Part shown: positions 9,284-17,078 of the stretch, one piece after another
Position numbering within the stretch: position 1 is the stretch's first letter
Layout of the letters: the number at the start of each line of letters is the position of its first letter
Source: JADLCB01 sp964398315
GTDB taxonomy: Bacteria; Planctomycetota; Phycisphaerae; Tepidisphaerales; Tepidisphaeraceae
Assembly: GCA_964398315.1 (NCBI GenBank)
Contig: CAYNMV010000007.1
Location: forward strand, 1-64,000
DNA: 64,000 bases
Direction: 5' to 3'
The notes under the pieces: model-generated
The model's database searches: none
Told to the model about the DNA's origin: nothing
Seen by the model: only the letters and a program-made list of their open reading frames with translations
Made by a program: the position numbers and the translations under genes

Positions 9284-10096
9284 TCAATGCTCGGGCTTCC
9301 ATTGCCGCTCGGCCTTGGCGACCACTTCTGCGCCGAGGGTGAAACCGAGGCCGGAGACGTCGTTGCCCAACTCACCGGGAAGATCATTTCCCTGGTGTAC
9401 GGTGGCGACGTGCCCATCGGCAAAGAGGACATTGGCCTTGCCGCGATTGTTACCCTGGCCGTGCCGGAACCAGTCCCACTGATCTCCCTCCAGGGGGTTG
9501 TAGGTGTTGGGTGACCAGGGGGTGAGAATGACGCCGGTGTGGATCTCACTGACCAGGATTTTTTCCGCGGGATTGCGCACCTTGCTGCGCCGGGGCCACA
9601 GGTGGCCGCTGATGTCATCCACCCCGATGGCGTTGCCTGACCAGGGAGCGCCATCGTAGATGGTCAGGAAATTGTTGATCGCGTAGCTGGTGTTGAACAG
9701 ATCTTCCTCGCCGGGAAGGGTGAAGGGGCGATACGGCTCTTCATCAGCGGGGCAGAGGAACACGCTGGCCTGTGGTTCCTTGTATCCGGGCACATATCCA
9801 TCAATGAGCAGGCGCTGATACCAGTAGACGATCAGGTTGTGCACCATGACCCCATCGCGGTTCACATCATACGACTGGGGATAGTAGTAGGAGGCCGGAT
9901 TGCGGTCGCCGTGGTCCAGGGCGTACTGCTGCATCGCCAGGCCGATCTGGCGCAGATTGGAGGCGCACTTAACGCTGGCGGCGGAGCGCCGGGCCGCGTT
10001 GAGGGCTGGCAGCAGCAGGCTGATCAGAAGGGCGATGATGCCGATGACGACGAGCAACTCGACCAGCGTAAATGCCCGGGAAATGCGCTTGGACAT
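9284..10096 (-). CDS. Type II pseudopilin-like protein (prepilin N-terminal motif)
   Basis: 270 residues from the ATG at 10096, which has GGAGG five bases upstream; the longer frame to 10258 lacks this and runs through the promoter. The N-terminus is a prepilin peptidase site followed by the pilin helix (SRAFTLVELLVVIGIIALLI). The C-terminus carries NVLFADGHVATVH, the signature common to the expanded pseudopilin families of Planctomycetota and Lentisphaerota. It probably sits in the membrane or periplasm as a secretion or surface component. It is the first gene of the operon and is divergent from the GntR-type regulator, whose candidate operators lie in the shared promoter region. Confidence 0.88.
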   Translation of the reverse strand: MSKRISRAFTLVELLVVIGIIALLISLLLPALNAARRSAASVKCASNLRQIGLAMQQYALDHGDRNPASYYYPQSYDVNRDGVMVHNLIVYWYQRLLIDGYVPGYKEPQASVFLCPADEEPYRPFTLPGEEDLFNTSYAINNFLTIYDGAPWSGNAIGVDDISGHLWPRRSKVRNPAEKILVSEIHTGVILTPWSPNTYNPLEGDQWDWFRHGQGNNRGKANVLFADGHVATVHQGNDLPGELGNDVSGLGFTLGAEVVAKAERQWKPEH

Positions 10097-10158
10097 GGGG
10101 CCTCCGAGATGCGAGGGGAAAGACCGATTTCGTTCAACAGCTTGTGCAATGCTAACAA

Positions 10159-10174
10159 ACTTGTCAATACAAAT
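10159..10174. promoter_or_regulatory. Candidate operator 1 of the GntR-type regulator
   Basis: ACTTGT-CAAT-ACAAAT is an inverted repeat with one mismatch, centred in the divergent promoter region. It shares its CAAT-ACAA centre with the second copy at 10245-10260. On the minus strand it contains TTGACA (10167-10162), the -35 candidate for the pseudopilin operon, although the matching -10 is weak. Confidence 0.55.
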
Positions 10175-10244
10175 TTTGTGATTTATTTGCCTGAGACGGC
10201 GATTGTGGCGAGGAATAGGGCTTCGTATCACGAAAATAAAATAT

Positions 10245-10260
10245 GGTTGACAATACAAGT
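10245..10260. promoter_or_regulatory. Candidate operator 2, overlapping the regulator's -35
   Basis: GGTTGA-CAAT-ACAAGT is the second copy of the motif. Across the 15-base core (10247-10261 against 10161-10175) it matches copy 1 at 13 of 15 positions. Combining the better half of each copy gives a perfect palindrome, ACTTGT-CAAT-ACAAGT. It covers the -35 TTGACA of the regulator gene, as expected for autorepression. The copies are 86 bp apart, close to a whole number of helical turns, which would permit looping. Confidence 0.55.
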
Positions 10261-10274
10261 TGATGGGGTAAGGT
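10247..10274 (+). promoter_or_regulatory. Promoter of the GntR/LacI-type regulator
   Basis: Consensus -35 TTGACA at 10247-10252, a 16-bp spacer, and -10 TAAGGT at 10269-10274. The -10 ends exactly seven bases before the ATG at 10282, so transcription would start at or next to the start codon (leaderless mRNA). The gene has no Shine-Dalgarno. Confidence 0.6.
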
Positions 10275-10281
10275 AATCTGT

Positions 10282-11376
10282 ATGACGGTTGCGTCGTTGC
10301 CGAAATACGAGCAGATCAAGCGCCGGCTGATCGAGGAGATTGAGCAGGGTCGCTGGGCGGCAGGGAGCCTGGTGCCGTCCGAAGCTGAACTGCTGCAGCG
10401 CTTTAATGTGTCGCGGCCGACGCTGGTTCGTTCCCTGCAGGACCTGGTACGTGATGGGTACGTCTACCGCCGTCAGGGCAAGGGCACGTTCGTTGCAGAA
10501 CGGCCGGTGTGCCGATCGGTCAGCCCGCAGGCAGGTGAACCCGCAACCGCCCGCTCGGTGCCGGTGTTTGTCTCCAGCCACACCGCTTCACTCAGCGGCG
10601 ATGCCCGCGAAGTCCTGCTGCGGATGATGCGGGGTATTCAGTCTGCCCTTGCCTCAGTCGGGATGGACCTGGTGTTGCGCAGTGCGGACATCGGCCAGAT
10701 TGATGCTTCCACCCGCCGCTTCCTTGATACCACGGAGCCGGGGGCAGCGCTCATGATTGAGCCGTCTTTCAACCCGGACCTGCGCGCGGAGTTGGGGCGG
10801 CTGGGATGGCGGGTCTGGTCGATCAATGAGCCGATCGCCGATGGCAACTGCGTGTACATCGATCAGGAGCACGCCGGTTACCTGGCCACCCGCTATCTGC
10901 TGGAGCACGGCCGCCGGCGCATCGCGCTGATCAACGGCCCGCTCAGCGCCTACTGGGGATTCGAGGCGCGGCTCAACGGCTACAAGCGTGCCCTGGCCGA
11001 AGCAGAGATCGACTTCGACAAGTCGCTGGCACTGGAAGGTGCGCACGTGGTCGACAGCGAGGCGGGGCGCGCGATGATGCGGCAACTGCTGGCATCGGGT
11101 GTCGAGTTCGACGGCGTGGTGGGGGCCAGTGATTCCAAGGCGATCGGCGCCATGGCGGCGGCCGAAGAGGCCGGGCGGGCGGTGCCTGAGCAGGTGGCGT
11201 TCGTGAGCATCGACAACACGCTGGCCGACCGCACCACCAAGCCACTGCCGGCGGTGGCGATGCCCTTTGAGGAACTTGGCCGCCAGGCGGCCCTCTACGC
11301 CACCCAGCCGATCCGCGCAGGCGCAACACCATTCCATTCGCAGATCCAGCTTAAGCCCACGCTCGTGGAGCGCTAG
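10282..11376 (+). CDS. GntR-family regulator with LacI-type sugar-binding domain
   Basis: 364 residues. Residues ~5-75 are a GntR winged helix (KYEQIKRRLIEEIEQGRW, LVPSEAELLQRFNVSRPTLVRSLQDL, RRQGKGTFV). From ~95 onward it is a LacI/AraR-like periplasmic-binding fold (HAGYLATRYLLEHGRRRIALINGP, AFVSIDN). This architecture is that of AraR-type repressors released by a sugar. It is transcribed away from the pseudopilin-GH114-Gfo/Idh operon and precedes a PEP-CTERM protein and an SSS transporter, so it probably controls the whole sugar locus and itself. The effector is unknown. Confidence 0.9.
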   Translation: MTVASLPKYEQIKRRLIEEIEQGRWAAGSLVPSEAELLQRFNVSRPTLVRSLQDLVRDGYVYRRQGKGTFVAERPVCRSVSPQAGEPATARSVPVFVSSHTASLSGDAREVLLRMMRGIQSALASVGMDLVLRSADIGQIDASTRRFLDTTEPGAALMIEPSFNPDLRAELGRLGWRVWSINEPIADGNCVYIDQEHAGYLATRYLLEHGRRRIALINGPLSAYWGFEARLNGYKRALAEAEIDFDKSLALEGAHVVDSEAGRAMMRQLLASGVEFDGVVGASDSKAIGAMAAAEEAGRAVPEQVAFVSIDNTLADRTTKPLPAVAMPFEELGRQAALYATQPIRAGATPFHSQIQLKPTLVER

Positions 11377-11420
11377 ATTCAGGTTCATTTCAAGACAGCC
11401 AACTCTTACTGGAGGAATCC

Positions 11421-12080
11421 ATGAAAAGCTCGATGTGGTACGCCATGTGCCTCAGTGCAGCGCTGTCGGCAACGGCCGGTGCGGCTTTCGGGGGCACCTT
11501 CAAGACGATCTCGGTCCTCGACAACGATTTCAGCGACTGGGACGATGTGCCGGTGGTGTGGACCGATCCCTCGGGCGATGGGGATCCGATCGATGTCGCC
11601 ACTGTGCAGATTGCCAACGATGATACGCATCTTTACCTGCGCCTGACCTATCACACCGCAGTCAACCCCAATGCCTGGCCGAGCATGATGCTCGCATTTG
11701 ATACCGACAACAATGCAGCAACCGGGTTTGATATCTTTGGCCTTGGCGTCGTCGGGTCTGATGCCGGCTTCTCCAACGATTTTCCCTTCGATCAGCGCAC
11801 CGGTTTCAATGTGGGTGGCATCAGCGCTGGCGCGGCGATCTCGCCTTACTTTACCGTTACCACCAGCCAGGAGTACGCCATCGCACGGAACATCACCTAT
11901 GTGAACGATGGGGCGACGGTATTCGGGGAATCGTTCACGCTCATGTTCTGGGTCGATGGGGCGACTGTCAGCGATACCTCGGGCGCCATCAGCTATGTCT
12001 TTGCTGTTCCAGAGCCAACCGCGCTCGCCGGACTGGGGCTGGGAACGCTGCTGTTGCTGCGCCGCCGGGACCGCGCATGA
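11421..12080 (+). CDS. PEP-CTERM protein with carbohydrate-binding-like domain
   Basis: 219 residues. Signal peptide (MKSSMWYAMCLSAALSATAG) and a PEP-CTERM tail: V-P-E-P, a hydrophobic run, then RRRDRA, the exosortase-type sorting signal. GGAGG precedes the ATG. The central region (DNDFSDWDD, FDTDNNAATGFDIFG) resembles the two N-terminal domains of the nearby GH114-like enzyme, suggesting a shared ligand. It lies 44 bp after the regulator gene and is followed by an intrinsic terminator, so it may be cotranscribed with the regulator. Confidence 0.8.
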   Translation: MKSSMWYAMCLSAALSATAGAAFGGTFKTISVLDNDFSDWDDVPVVWTDPSGDGDPIDVATVQIANDDTHLYLRLTYHTAVNPNAWPSMMLAFDTDNNAATGFDIFGLGVVGSDAGFSNDFPFDQRTGFNVGGISAGAAISPYFTVTTSQEYAIARNITYVNDGATVFGESFTLMFWVDGATVSDTSGAISYVFAVPEPTALAGLGLGTLLLLRRRDRA

Positions 12081-12106
12081 GAGGCTCGGTCGTACCTGCC
12101 TGATTT

Positions 12107-12150
12107 ACAGGGGCGGTGCGCGGGTGTGCCGCCCCTGTCCTTCTTCTCCC
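12107..12150 (+). terminator. Intrinsic terminator after the PEP-CTERM gene
   Basis: A perfect 10-bp stem, ACAGGGGCGG (12107-12116) with CCGCCCCTGT (12129-12138), with a 12-nt loop, followed by a T-rich run (TCCTTCTTCT). It separates the regulator/PEP-CTERM unit from the symporter gene and argues against the upstream GTG at 12116 as the symporter start. Confidence 0.75.
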
Positions 12151-12160
12151 AGCCGTCCGC

Positions 12161-14191
12161 ATGTCCACTCTCGACTGGATCATCCTCCTCGTGCCGCTGG
12201 TGTTCATTTTCATCGTGGCGGTACGTGTGCGCAAGTACATGGGCGGGGTGGCGGATTTTCTCGCCGCCGGGCGCAGCGCCGGGCGCTACCTCGTGAGCGT
12301 GGCCGATGGGATGGCGGCGATGGGGTTGATTACCGCGATCGGCGCCTTCGAGATGTTTTACCAGGCAGGCACAGCTATCCACTGGTGGAGCCAGCTCGCA
12401 GCGCCGGTTGGGCTGCTGATTGCGCTGTTCGGCTTTGTCATCTATCGCTTCCGTGAAACCCGCGCCCTGACGATGGCGCAGTTTTTCGAGGTGCGCTACT
12501 CCCGCCGGCTGCGCATCTTTATGGGGATGCTTGCCTTTATCGCCGGCATCGTGAACTACGGCATCTTCCCCATCGTGGGGGCACGGTTCTTCGTCCATTT
12601 CTGCAACCTGCCGGCCAGCCTTGCCCTGGGCGCGATAACCCTCCCCACCATGCCGGTGCTGATGGCGCTGTTTCTTGCCATTGCCCTCTATTTCGTTCTT
12701 GCCGGCGGACAGCTCCAGGTGATGATCAGCGACTTTCTGCAGGGGCTGATCTGCGGCGTGCTGTTCCTGGTGGTGGCGGCAGCGGTGCTCTACGTGTTCC
12801 GGTTTGATCAGATGTTTGAAGCGGTTTCAGGACGCGAACCGGGCCACTCACTGATCAATCCGTTCGATACCCACAAGGTGGCCGATTTCAATATCTGGTA
12901 CGTGCTGATCAGCATCTTTTCCAGCGTCTATACCTACATGAGCTGGCAGGGTAACCAGGCCTACAACGCCTCGGCCCTCAATGCCCATGAGGCCAAGATG
13001 GGCAAGATCATCGGCGGCTGGCGCACTTTCTCCCAGGGACTGATGTTCACGCTGCTGGGGCTGGCGGCCATCACCTTCATGACTCATCCCGATTTTGCCG
13101 CGCCGGCCGCAAGCACCCAGGCGAAGCTGGCGGGCATCGGGGCGGCCGAGGGAGAGCAGATCGTACGGCAGATGGCCGTGCCAGTGGCAATCGGCGAATT
13201 CCTCCCGGCCGGCATCAAGGGATGCTTCGCCCTGATGATGCTGTTCCTCATGATCTCGACCGATACCACCTACCTGCATTCGTGGGGCAGCATCTTCGTG
13301 CAGGATGTGGTCCTGCCGCTGCGCAAAAAGCCGCTGGAGCCACAGCAGCACCTGCGCCTGTTGCGGCTGGCGGCGGTGGGGGTGGCGGTGTTTGCCTTCG
13401 GCTTTGGCCTGGTCTTTCCGCAGACCGATTACGTCTTCATGTTCTTCAACATCACCGGCGCGATTTTCCTGGGCGGTTCAGGCGCAGTCATCATCGGCGG
13501 CCTGTACTGGAGCCGCGCCACCACCGCCGGGGCCTGGTCGGCGATGATCGTGGGATCGACGCTGGCGGTTACCGGCATCCTCCTGCCGATCTTCATCCCG
13601 GCCTGGCCACTCAACGGGACAGTGATGATGTTCATCGCGATGGTGGCGGCGATTGTCGTCTTCGTACTGGTATCGCTGACCACGACCCGGCAGCCCTTTA
13701 ACATGCAGCGGATGCTGCATCGCGGCCCGTATGCCGTGGCTGAGGACCGCACCCAGCGCCCGCTGGAGGACCGCCCCCTGGCCAACTGGAAACGTCTGCT
13801 GCTGGGATATGACCAGAACTTTACCCGTGGCGACCGCTTCCTCTCGGCTGCGCTGTTCACCTGGACGATGACCTTCTTTGCCGCGTTTGTCATCATCACC
13901 GCGATCAACCTGATCAGCCCCTGGAGCGATCGTGCCTGGTGGCGCTGGGTGCTGCTGAACAACATCGCCCTGCCGATCGTGATCGGCTTTATTACCACCA
14001 TCTGGTTCACCATTGGCGGCGTGCGCGATCTGCGACGACTGCTGCACAGGCTGAGAACACAGCCGCGCAACGTACTGGACGATGGCACGGTGACTGATCG
14101 GGCTGACCATCCGGGCCCGCGGCCGGCCACTGCGCGGGCGGCGGATGAGCTTTCCCCGGCCGCACCAACCGAGCCAGCGGCGGCTTCCTGA
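12161..14191 (+). CDS. Sodium:solute symporter (SSS family)
   Basis: 676 residues from the ATG at 12161; an upstream in-frame GTG (12116) lies inside a terminator hairpin. The first helix is WIILLVPLVFIFIVAV, followed by KYMGGVADFLAAGRSAGRY, the conserved SSS loop after helix 1. About 13-15 membrane segments follow, including MSWQGNQAYNASA and LMMLFLMISTDTTYLHSWGS. A long hydrophilic linker (~520-570) and two extra C-terminal helices make it longer than the ~500-residue norm. It likely imports a sugar or organic anion with Na+ and fits the adjacent sugar regulator. No Shine-Dalgarno is visible. Confidence 0.85.
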   Translation: MSTLDWIILLVPLVFIFIVAVRVRKYMGGVADFLAAGRSAGRYLVSVADGMAAMGLITAIGAFEMFYQAGTAIHWWSQLAAPVGLLIALFGFVIYRFRETRALTMAQFFEVRYSRRLRIFMGMLAFIAGIVNYGIFPIVGARFFVHFCNLPASLALGAITLPTMPVLMALFLAIALYFVLAGGQLQVMISDFLQGLICGVLFLVVAAAVLYVFRFDQMFEAVSGREPGHSLINPFDTHKVADFNIWYVLISIFSSVYTYMSWQGNQAYNASALNAHEAKMGKIIGGWRTFSQGLMFTLLGLAAITFMTHPDFAAPAASTQAKLAGIGAAEGEQIVRQMAVPVAIGEFLPAGIKGCFALMMLFLMISTDTTYLHSWGSIFVQDVVLPLRKKPLEPQQHLRLLRLAAVGVAVFAFGFGLVFPQTDYVFMFFNITGAIFLGGSGAVIIGGLYWSRATTAGAWSAMIVGSTLAVTGILLPIFIPAWPLNGTVMMFIAMVAAIVVFVLVSLTTTRQPFNMQRMLHRGPYAVAEDRTQRPLEDRPLANWKRLLLGYDQNFTRGDRFLSAALFTWTMTFFAAFVIITAINLISPWSDRAWWRWVLLNNIALPIVIGFITTIWFTIGGVRDLRRLLHRLRTQPRNVLDDGTVTDRADHPGPRPATARAADELSPAAPTEPAAAS

Positions 14192-14232
14192 TTGTCTACA
14201 TGTGGATGGGCTCTGACCGCAGTACAGGCGGC

Positions 14233-15852
14233 TCAGCGGGGGTTGGATGGCGACGGCATGAGGACGTAGAGGTCGCCTTCACGCTGCCAGAAATATCCGC
14301 TCAGTCCCGGCGAGGGCAACGCTGGCGTGGTATCGACGCGGGCAGGCACCAGCACCACGCGCCGACCTGCGGCCACCGCCGCTTCCAGTGACTGTGCATC
14401 CTGTGTCTGTGGCTGGGTGGAACGAAGCACGTCCACATCAGTCAGACTGTGGCGGGTCAACTGGTACTGGATGGCGAACAGCGCCATGCCATCCTCAACG
14501 ATAATCACACCCGCCGGACTAGCCAGATCGATGGCCTGCTGGCTCATGCGCTGGGCCGATGTGTGGGAAATGCCCCAGGGTGTAAGCAGGTAGTGGTAAT
14601 CATCGCGATACGGCTTGTTGCGAACGGCCGTGCCCAGGGCATCCAACCGCCGGGCAAGGGGGGCGGCAGCCAGATACAGCGCTGGCGTAAGGATCAGCGG
14701 TATGGCAATCAACAGCAGCAGGCCGCGCTGATGGGCAGGCCAGCGCTCCTGGGCCGCGTGGATCCCGACACCGGCAAAGATCGCCAGCAGGGCGTAGGCC
14801 GGCAGCAGGAACGTGTATTGATCGATCACATCGTAGCGCAGCACGAACAGCAGGTGGATCACCAGTGCTGCCAACAGTGCCCGGAAGGATAGTGTCGTCA
14901 GGCCGCCCGGGCGGCGTCGGGTCAGGCCGAGCAGCGCCAGCGGGAGGGTGAGGTTGGGAAAGCTCAGGACCGTGAACGCCAGGCTCACGGCCAGATGGCG
15001 CACCGGCACCCGCACGGCGGCCACGTTCTGGCGAAAACCCGTGCCGAACAGGGCCGAGTGGATGGTCGCTGCGAACTGTCCGGTCTCGATCACCTGAGCC
15101 AACACCAGGCCCAGGTAAAGGCTCGCCCCTGCGAGCCACGCCAGCGCGCAGCCAATCACCGTGCGCCAGGTGATGGTGTGTCGCCAGGCGATCAGCAGCA
15201 CACTGCCGATCACCGGCAGCGTGAGCAGGGCAAGATTGTGGTTGGCCAGCCCCAGGCCGTTGGCCAGGAACATCGCCACCAGCCAGTGTGGCCTGCGGGT
15301 GTGGTCCCAACGCACCAGTGCCCACACCTCGGCCGTCAGCAGGGCAACCGTTACGGTGTAGCACTCGGGCATGGTGCTCATGCGCCACCAGGTGTGTCCC
15401 AGCGCCAGCCCGCCGGCGGCCAGGGCGGCGGGAATGAGCCGGGCCGCCGCCGATGATCGGGCAGTGGCGCGCGGTGAATGAGAGGCGGGAACCGGCTCTT
15501 CTTGCCCATGGCCCCTGCCTGTTATCTCACGCACGATCCCAAAGATATTAGCCACGGCTAGCGCGCCAAACAGTGCGCTGATCAACGCCACCGAGTGCGG
15601 CGGCTCAAGCGGCAGCAGCACGACTGCGCCCCGGCTCAACCAGTAATGCAGCGGATGGGCCAGCGCCAGGCCCAGGTACGTGACCAGCTCGCCATCCACC
15701 ACCCGCTGCACGAAATGGCCGTAGTCCTGCCACTGGATCGTGCGGGCTGCGGTGACGCTGTAGAACAGCAGCGCCACCAGCAGCGCACAGGCCCACTCCC
15801 GTGCGCGGGCACGGGATGCCGTCTCTGTGCGCTGGCAGGATGCTGCCGCCAT
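14233..15852 (-). CDS. Polytopic membrane glycosyltransferase-like protein (DUF2723-type)
   Basis: 539 residues with 11-12 predicted membrane helices. The first periplasmic loop (IQWQDYGHFVQRVVDGELVT) has acidic residues in the place where lipid-linked-sugar transferases of the GT-C/DUF2723 group keep a catalytic Asp, and it is followed by LALAHPLHYWLSRG. A soluble C-terminal segment of ~130 residues follows the last helix. The family is thought to transfer sugars from polyprenyl phosphates to proteins or lipids. It stands alone and is not in an operon. GAGG five bases before the ATG supports this start. Function is inferred from architecture only. Confidence 0.65.
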   Translation of the reverse strand: MAAASCQRTETASRARAREWACALLVALLFYSVTAARTIQWQDYGHFVQRVVDGELVTYLGLALAHPLHYWLSRGAVVLLPLEPPHSVALISALFGALAVANIFGIVREITGRGHGQEEPVPASHSPRATARSSAAARLIPAALAAGGLALGHTWWRMSTMPECYTVTVALLTAEVWALVRWDHTRRPHWLVAMFLANGLGLANHNLALLTLPVIGSVLLIAWRHTITWRTVIGCALAWLAGASLYLGLVLAQVIETGQFAATIHSALFGTGFRQNVAAVRVPVRHLAVSLAFTVLSFPNLTLPLALLGLTRRRPGGLTTLSFRALLAALVIHLLFVLRYDVIDQYTFLLPAYALLAIFAGVGIHAAQERWPAHQRGLLLLIAIPLILTPALYLAAAPLARRLDALGTAVRNKPYRDDYHYLLTPWGISHTSAQRMSQQAIDLASPAGVIIVEDGMALFAIQYQLTRHSLTDVDVLRSTQPQTQDAQSLEAAVAAGRRVVLVPARVDTTPALPSPGLSGYFWQREGDLYVLMPSPSNPR

Positions 15853-16034
15853 ACGGCCTCAAGCGTACCCGCAGCCGTGCCGCTCGGCCAAACAGCCTCC
15901 ATCGCCTTTTTCGCATGGTTGCCGCTGGCACAGGGTCATTCCCAGCCCGCGGGCGATCTTCCCTGGCAGAGGACGTGCAACAGCGGGCGGATTCGGCTGT
16001 AATATACTGGGTCAACAGTCTTTGGAGTTTTTTC

Positions 16035-16994
16035 ATGCAGGTTCTGGTTCCGTTGTTTTTTGCGATCGTTTCGGTGCTGGCTCCGGCCAGGCAGTGGTAT
16101 GCGCCCGATGCGCCGGTGCTGGTGAATGTGGATGCCGAAGCGCCGGCCAAACTGATGCTGACCGACTTCACCGGCCGGGTGATTGAGCCGGAAACCCCCG
16201 AAATCGCGGCGATCGAGGGCAGGAAATCGGTGGATGTGCGCCAGGTGTTCGACGGGGCGTTTTCCCGGCCGGGCACCTATGTGCTGTGGGTAACGCCGCC
16301 TGATGCGGTGGATACGAGCCGGTTCATCGGCACGCCGCTGGTGATTGAGGTCCGGCAGGATCGCCGCGAGGGGGCGCCCGAGGGGCCATTGGTGATCAAG
16401 GTCTCGCCGCTGCGCTACGTGACGCTGCAGACCGATGCCGGTCCGATTGAGCTGGCGTTTTATTATGATGTTGCCCCGCATACGGTCAGCAATTTTTTGA
16501 AGCTGGCTGAAGAGGGCTTTTATGATGAGCTGACCTTCCACCGCATCGTCCCCGGGTTCGTCATTCAGGGCGGGGATCCACGCGGCGATGGCAGCGGGGG
16601 GCCAGGGTACACCATCCCAGCCGAGTTCAGCGAACGGCCGCACCTCGAAGGGGTGCTGTCGATGGCCCGCCAGGGAGATCCCAATGAGCGGGCCGGGGCG
16701 ATGCCCCGGCGCGAGTTTGCCGATTCGGCCGGCAGCCAGTTCTTCATCTGCCTGGACTACGAGAAGACCCGCAATCTCGACCGCCGCTACACCGCTTTCG
16801 GGCAGGTCAGTGCCGGGATGGAGGCGGTGAAGAAAATAGCCCAGGCCCAGCGCGGCAACGGTGACCGGCCGGTTGAGCCACAGGTCATCCGCACCGCCGA
16901 GGTCAAGCTGGTCACGCAGGACCACAACCCCTACGCTGACCTGATGCGTCAGCTCGCCCTCATCGAGCAGAAACGCACCCAGCAGGCGGAGTAA
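16035..16994 (+). CDS. Secreted cyclophilin-type peptidyl-prolyl isomerase
   Basis: 319 residues from the ATG at 16035, which has GGAG seven bases upstream; the frame extends upstream but without a usable start. Signal-like N-terminus (MQVLVPLFFAIVSVLA), then a ~110-residue beta domain, then a cyclophilin domain from ~128. That domain has F-H-R-I-V-P-G-F-V-I-Q-G-G-D (168-181), SQFF (234-237) and YTAFGQV, including the catalytic Arg170 and the hydrophobic pocket. It accelerates proline isomerisation during folding of exported proteins. A -10-like TATACT lies at 16003, but no matching -35 was found. A strong hairpin follows the stop. Confidence 0.9.
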   Translation: MQVLVPLFFAIVSVLAPARQWYAPDAPVLVNVDAEAPAKLMLTDFTGRVIEPETPEIAAIEGRKSVDVRQVFDGAFSRPGTYVLWVTPPDAVDTSRFIGTPLVIEVRQDRREGAPEGPLVIKVSPLRYVTLQTDAGPIELAFYYDVAPHTVSNFLKLAEEGFYDELTFHRIVPGFVIQGGDPRGDGSGGPGYTIPAEFSERPHLEGVLSMARQGDPNERAGAMPRREFADSAGSQFFICLDYEKTRNLDRRYTAFGQVSAGMEAVKKIAQAQRGNGDRPVEPQVIRTAEVKLVTQDHNPYADLMRQLALIEQKRTQQAE

Positions 16995-17017
16995 GACTGA
17001 GTTCAAGTGAAGTCTGA

Positions 17018-17078
17018 TGAAGGCTGAAGACTGAAAGCGCGTTCAACGCCGCTTTTCAGTCTTCAGCCTTCAGGTTTT
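17018..17078. terminator. Long hairpin between convergent cyclophilin and M16 genes
   Basis: A ~22-bp inverted repeat with a single bulged T (17018-17039 with 17050-17072), rich in GAAG/CTTC, and a TTTT tract at 17075-17078 on the plus strand. It serves the plus-strand cyclophilin gene and, lying directly beyond the M16 stop at 17077, could also end the opposing transcript. Confidence 0.8.

Noticed and set aside
12116..12160. Upstream GTG start for the SSS symporter
   Set aside because: It falls inside the intrinsic terminator hairpin, and the added residues do not extend the first membrane helix.
16000..16008. TAATATACT as a full promoter for the cyclophilin gene
   Set aside because: A plausible -10, but no -35 at any normal spacing.
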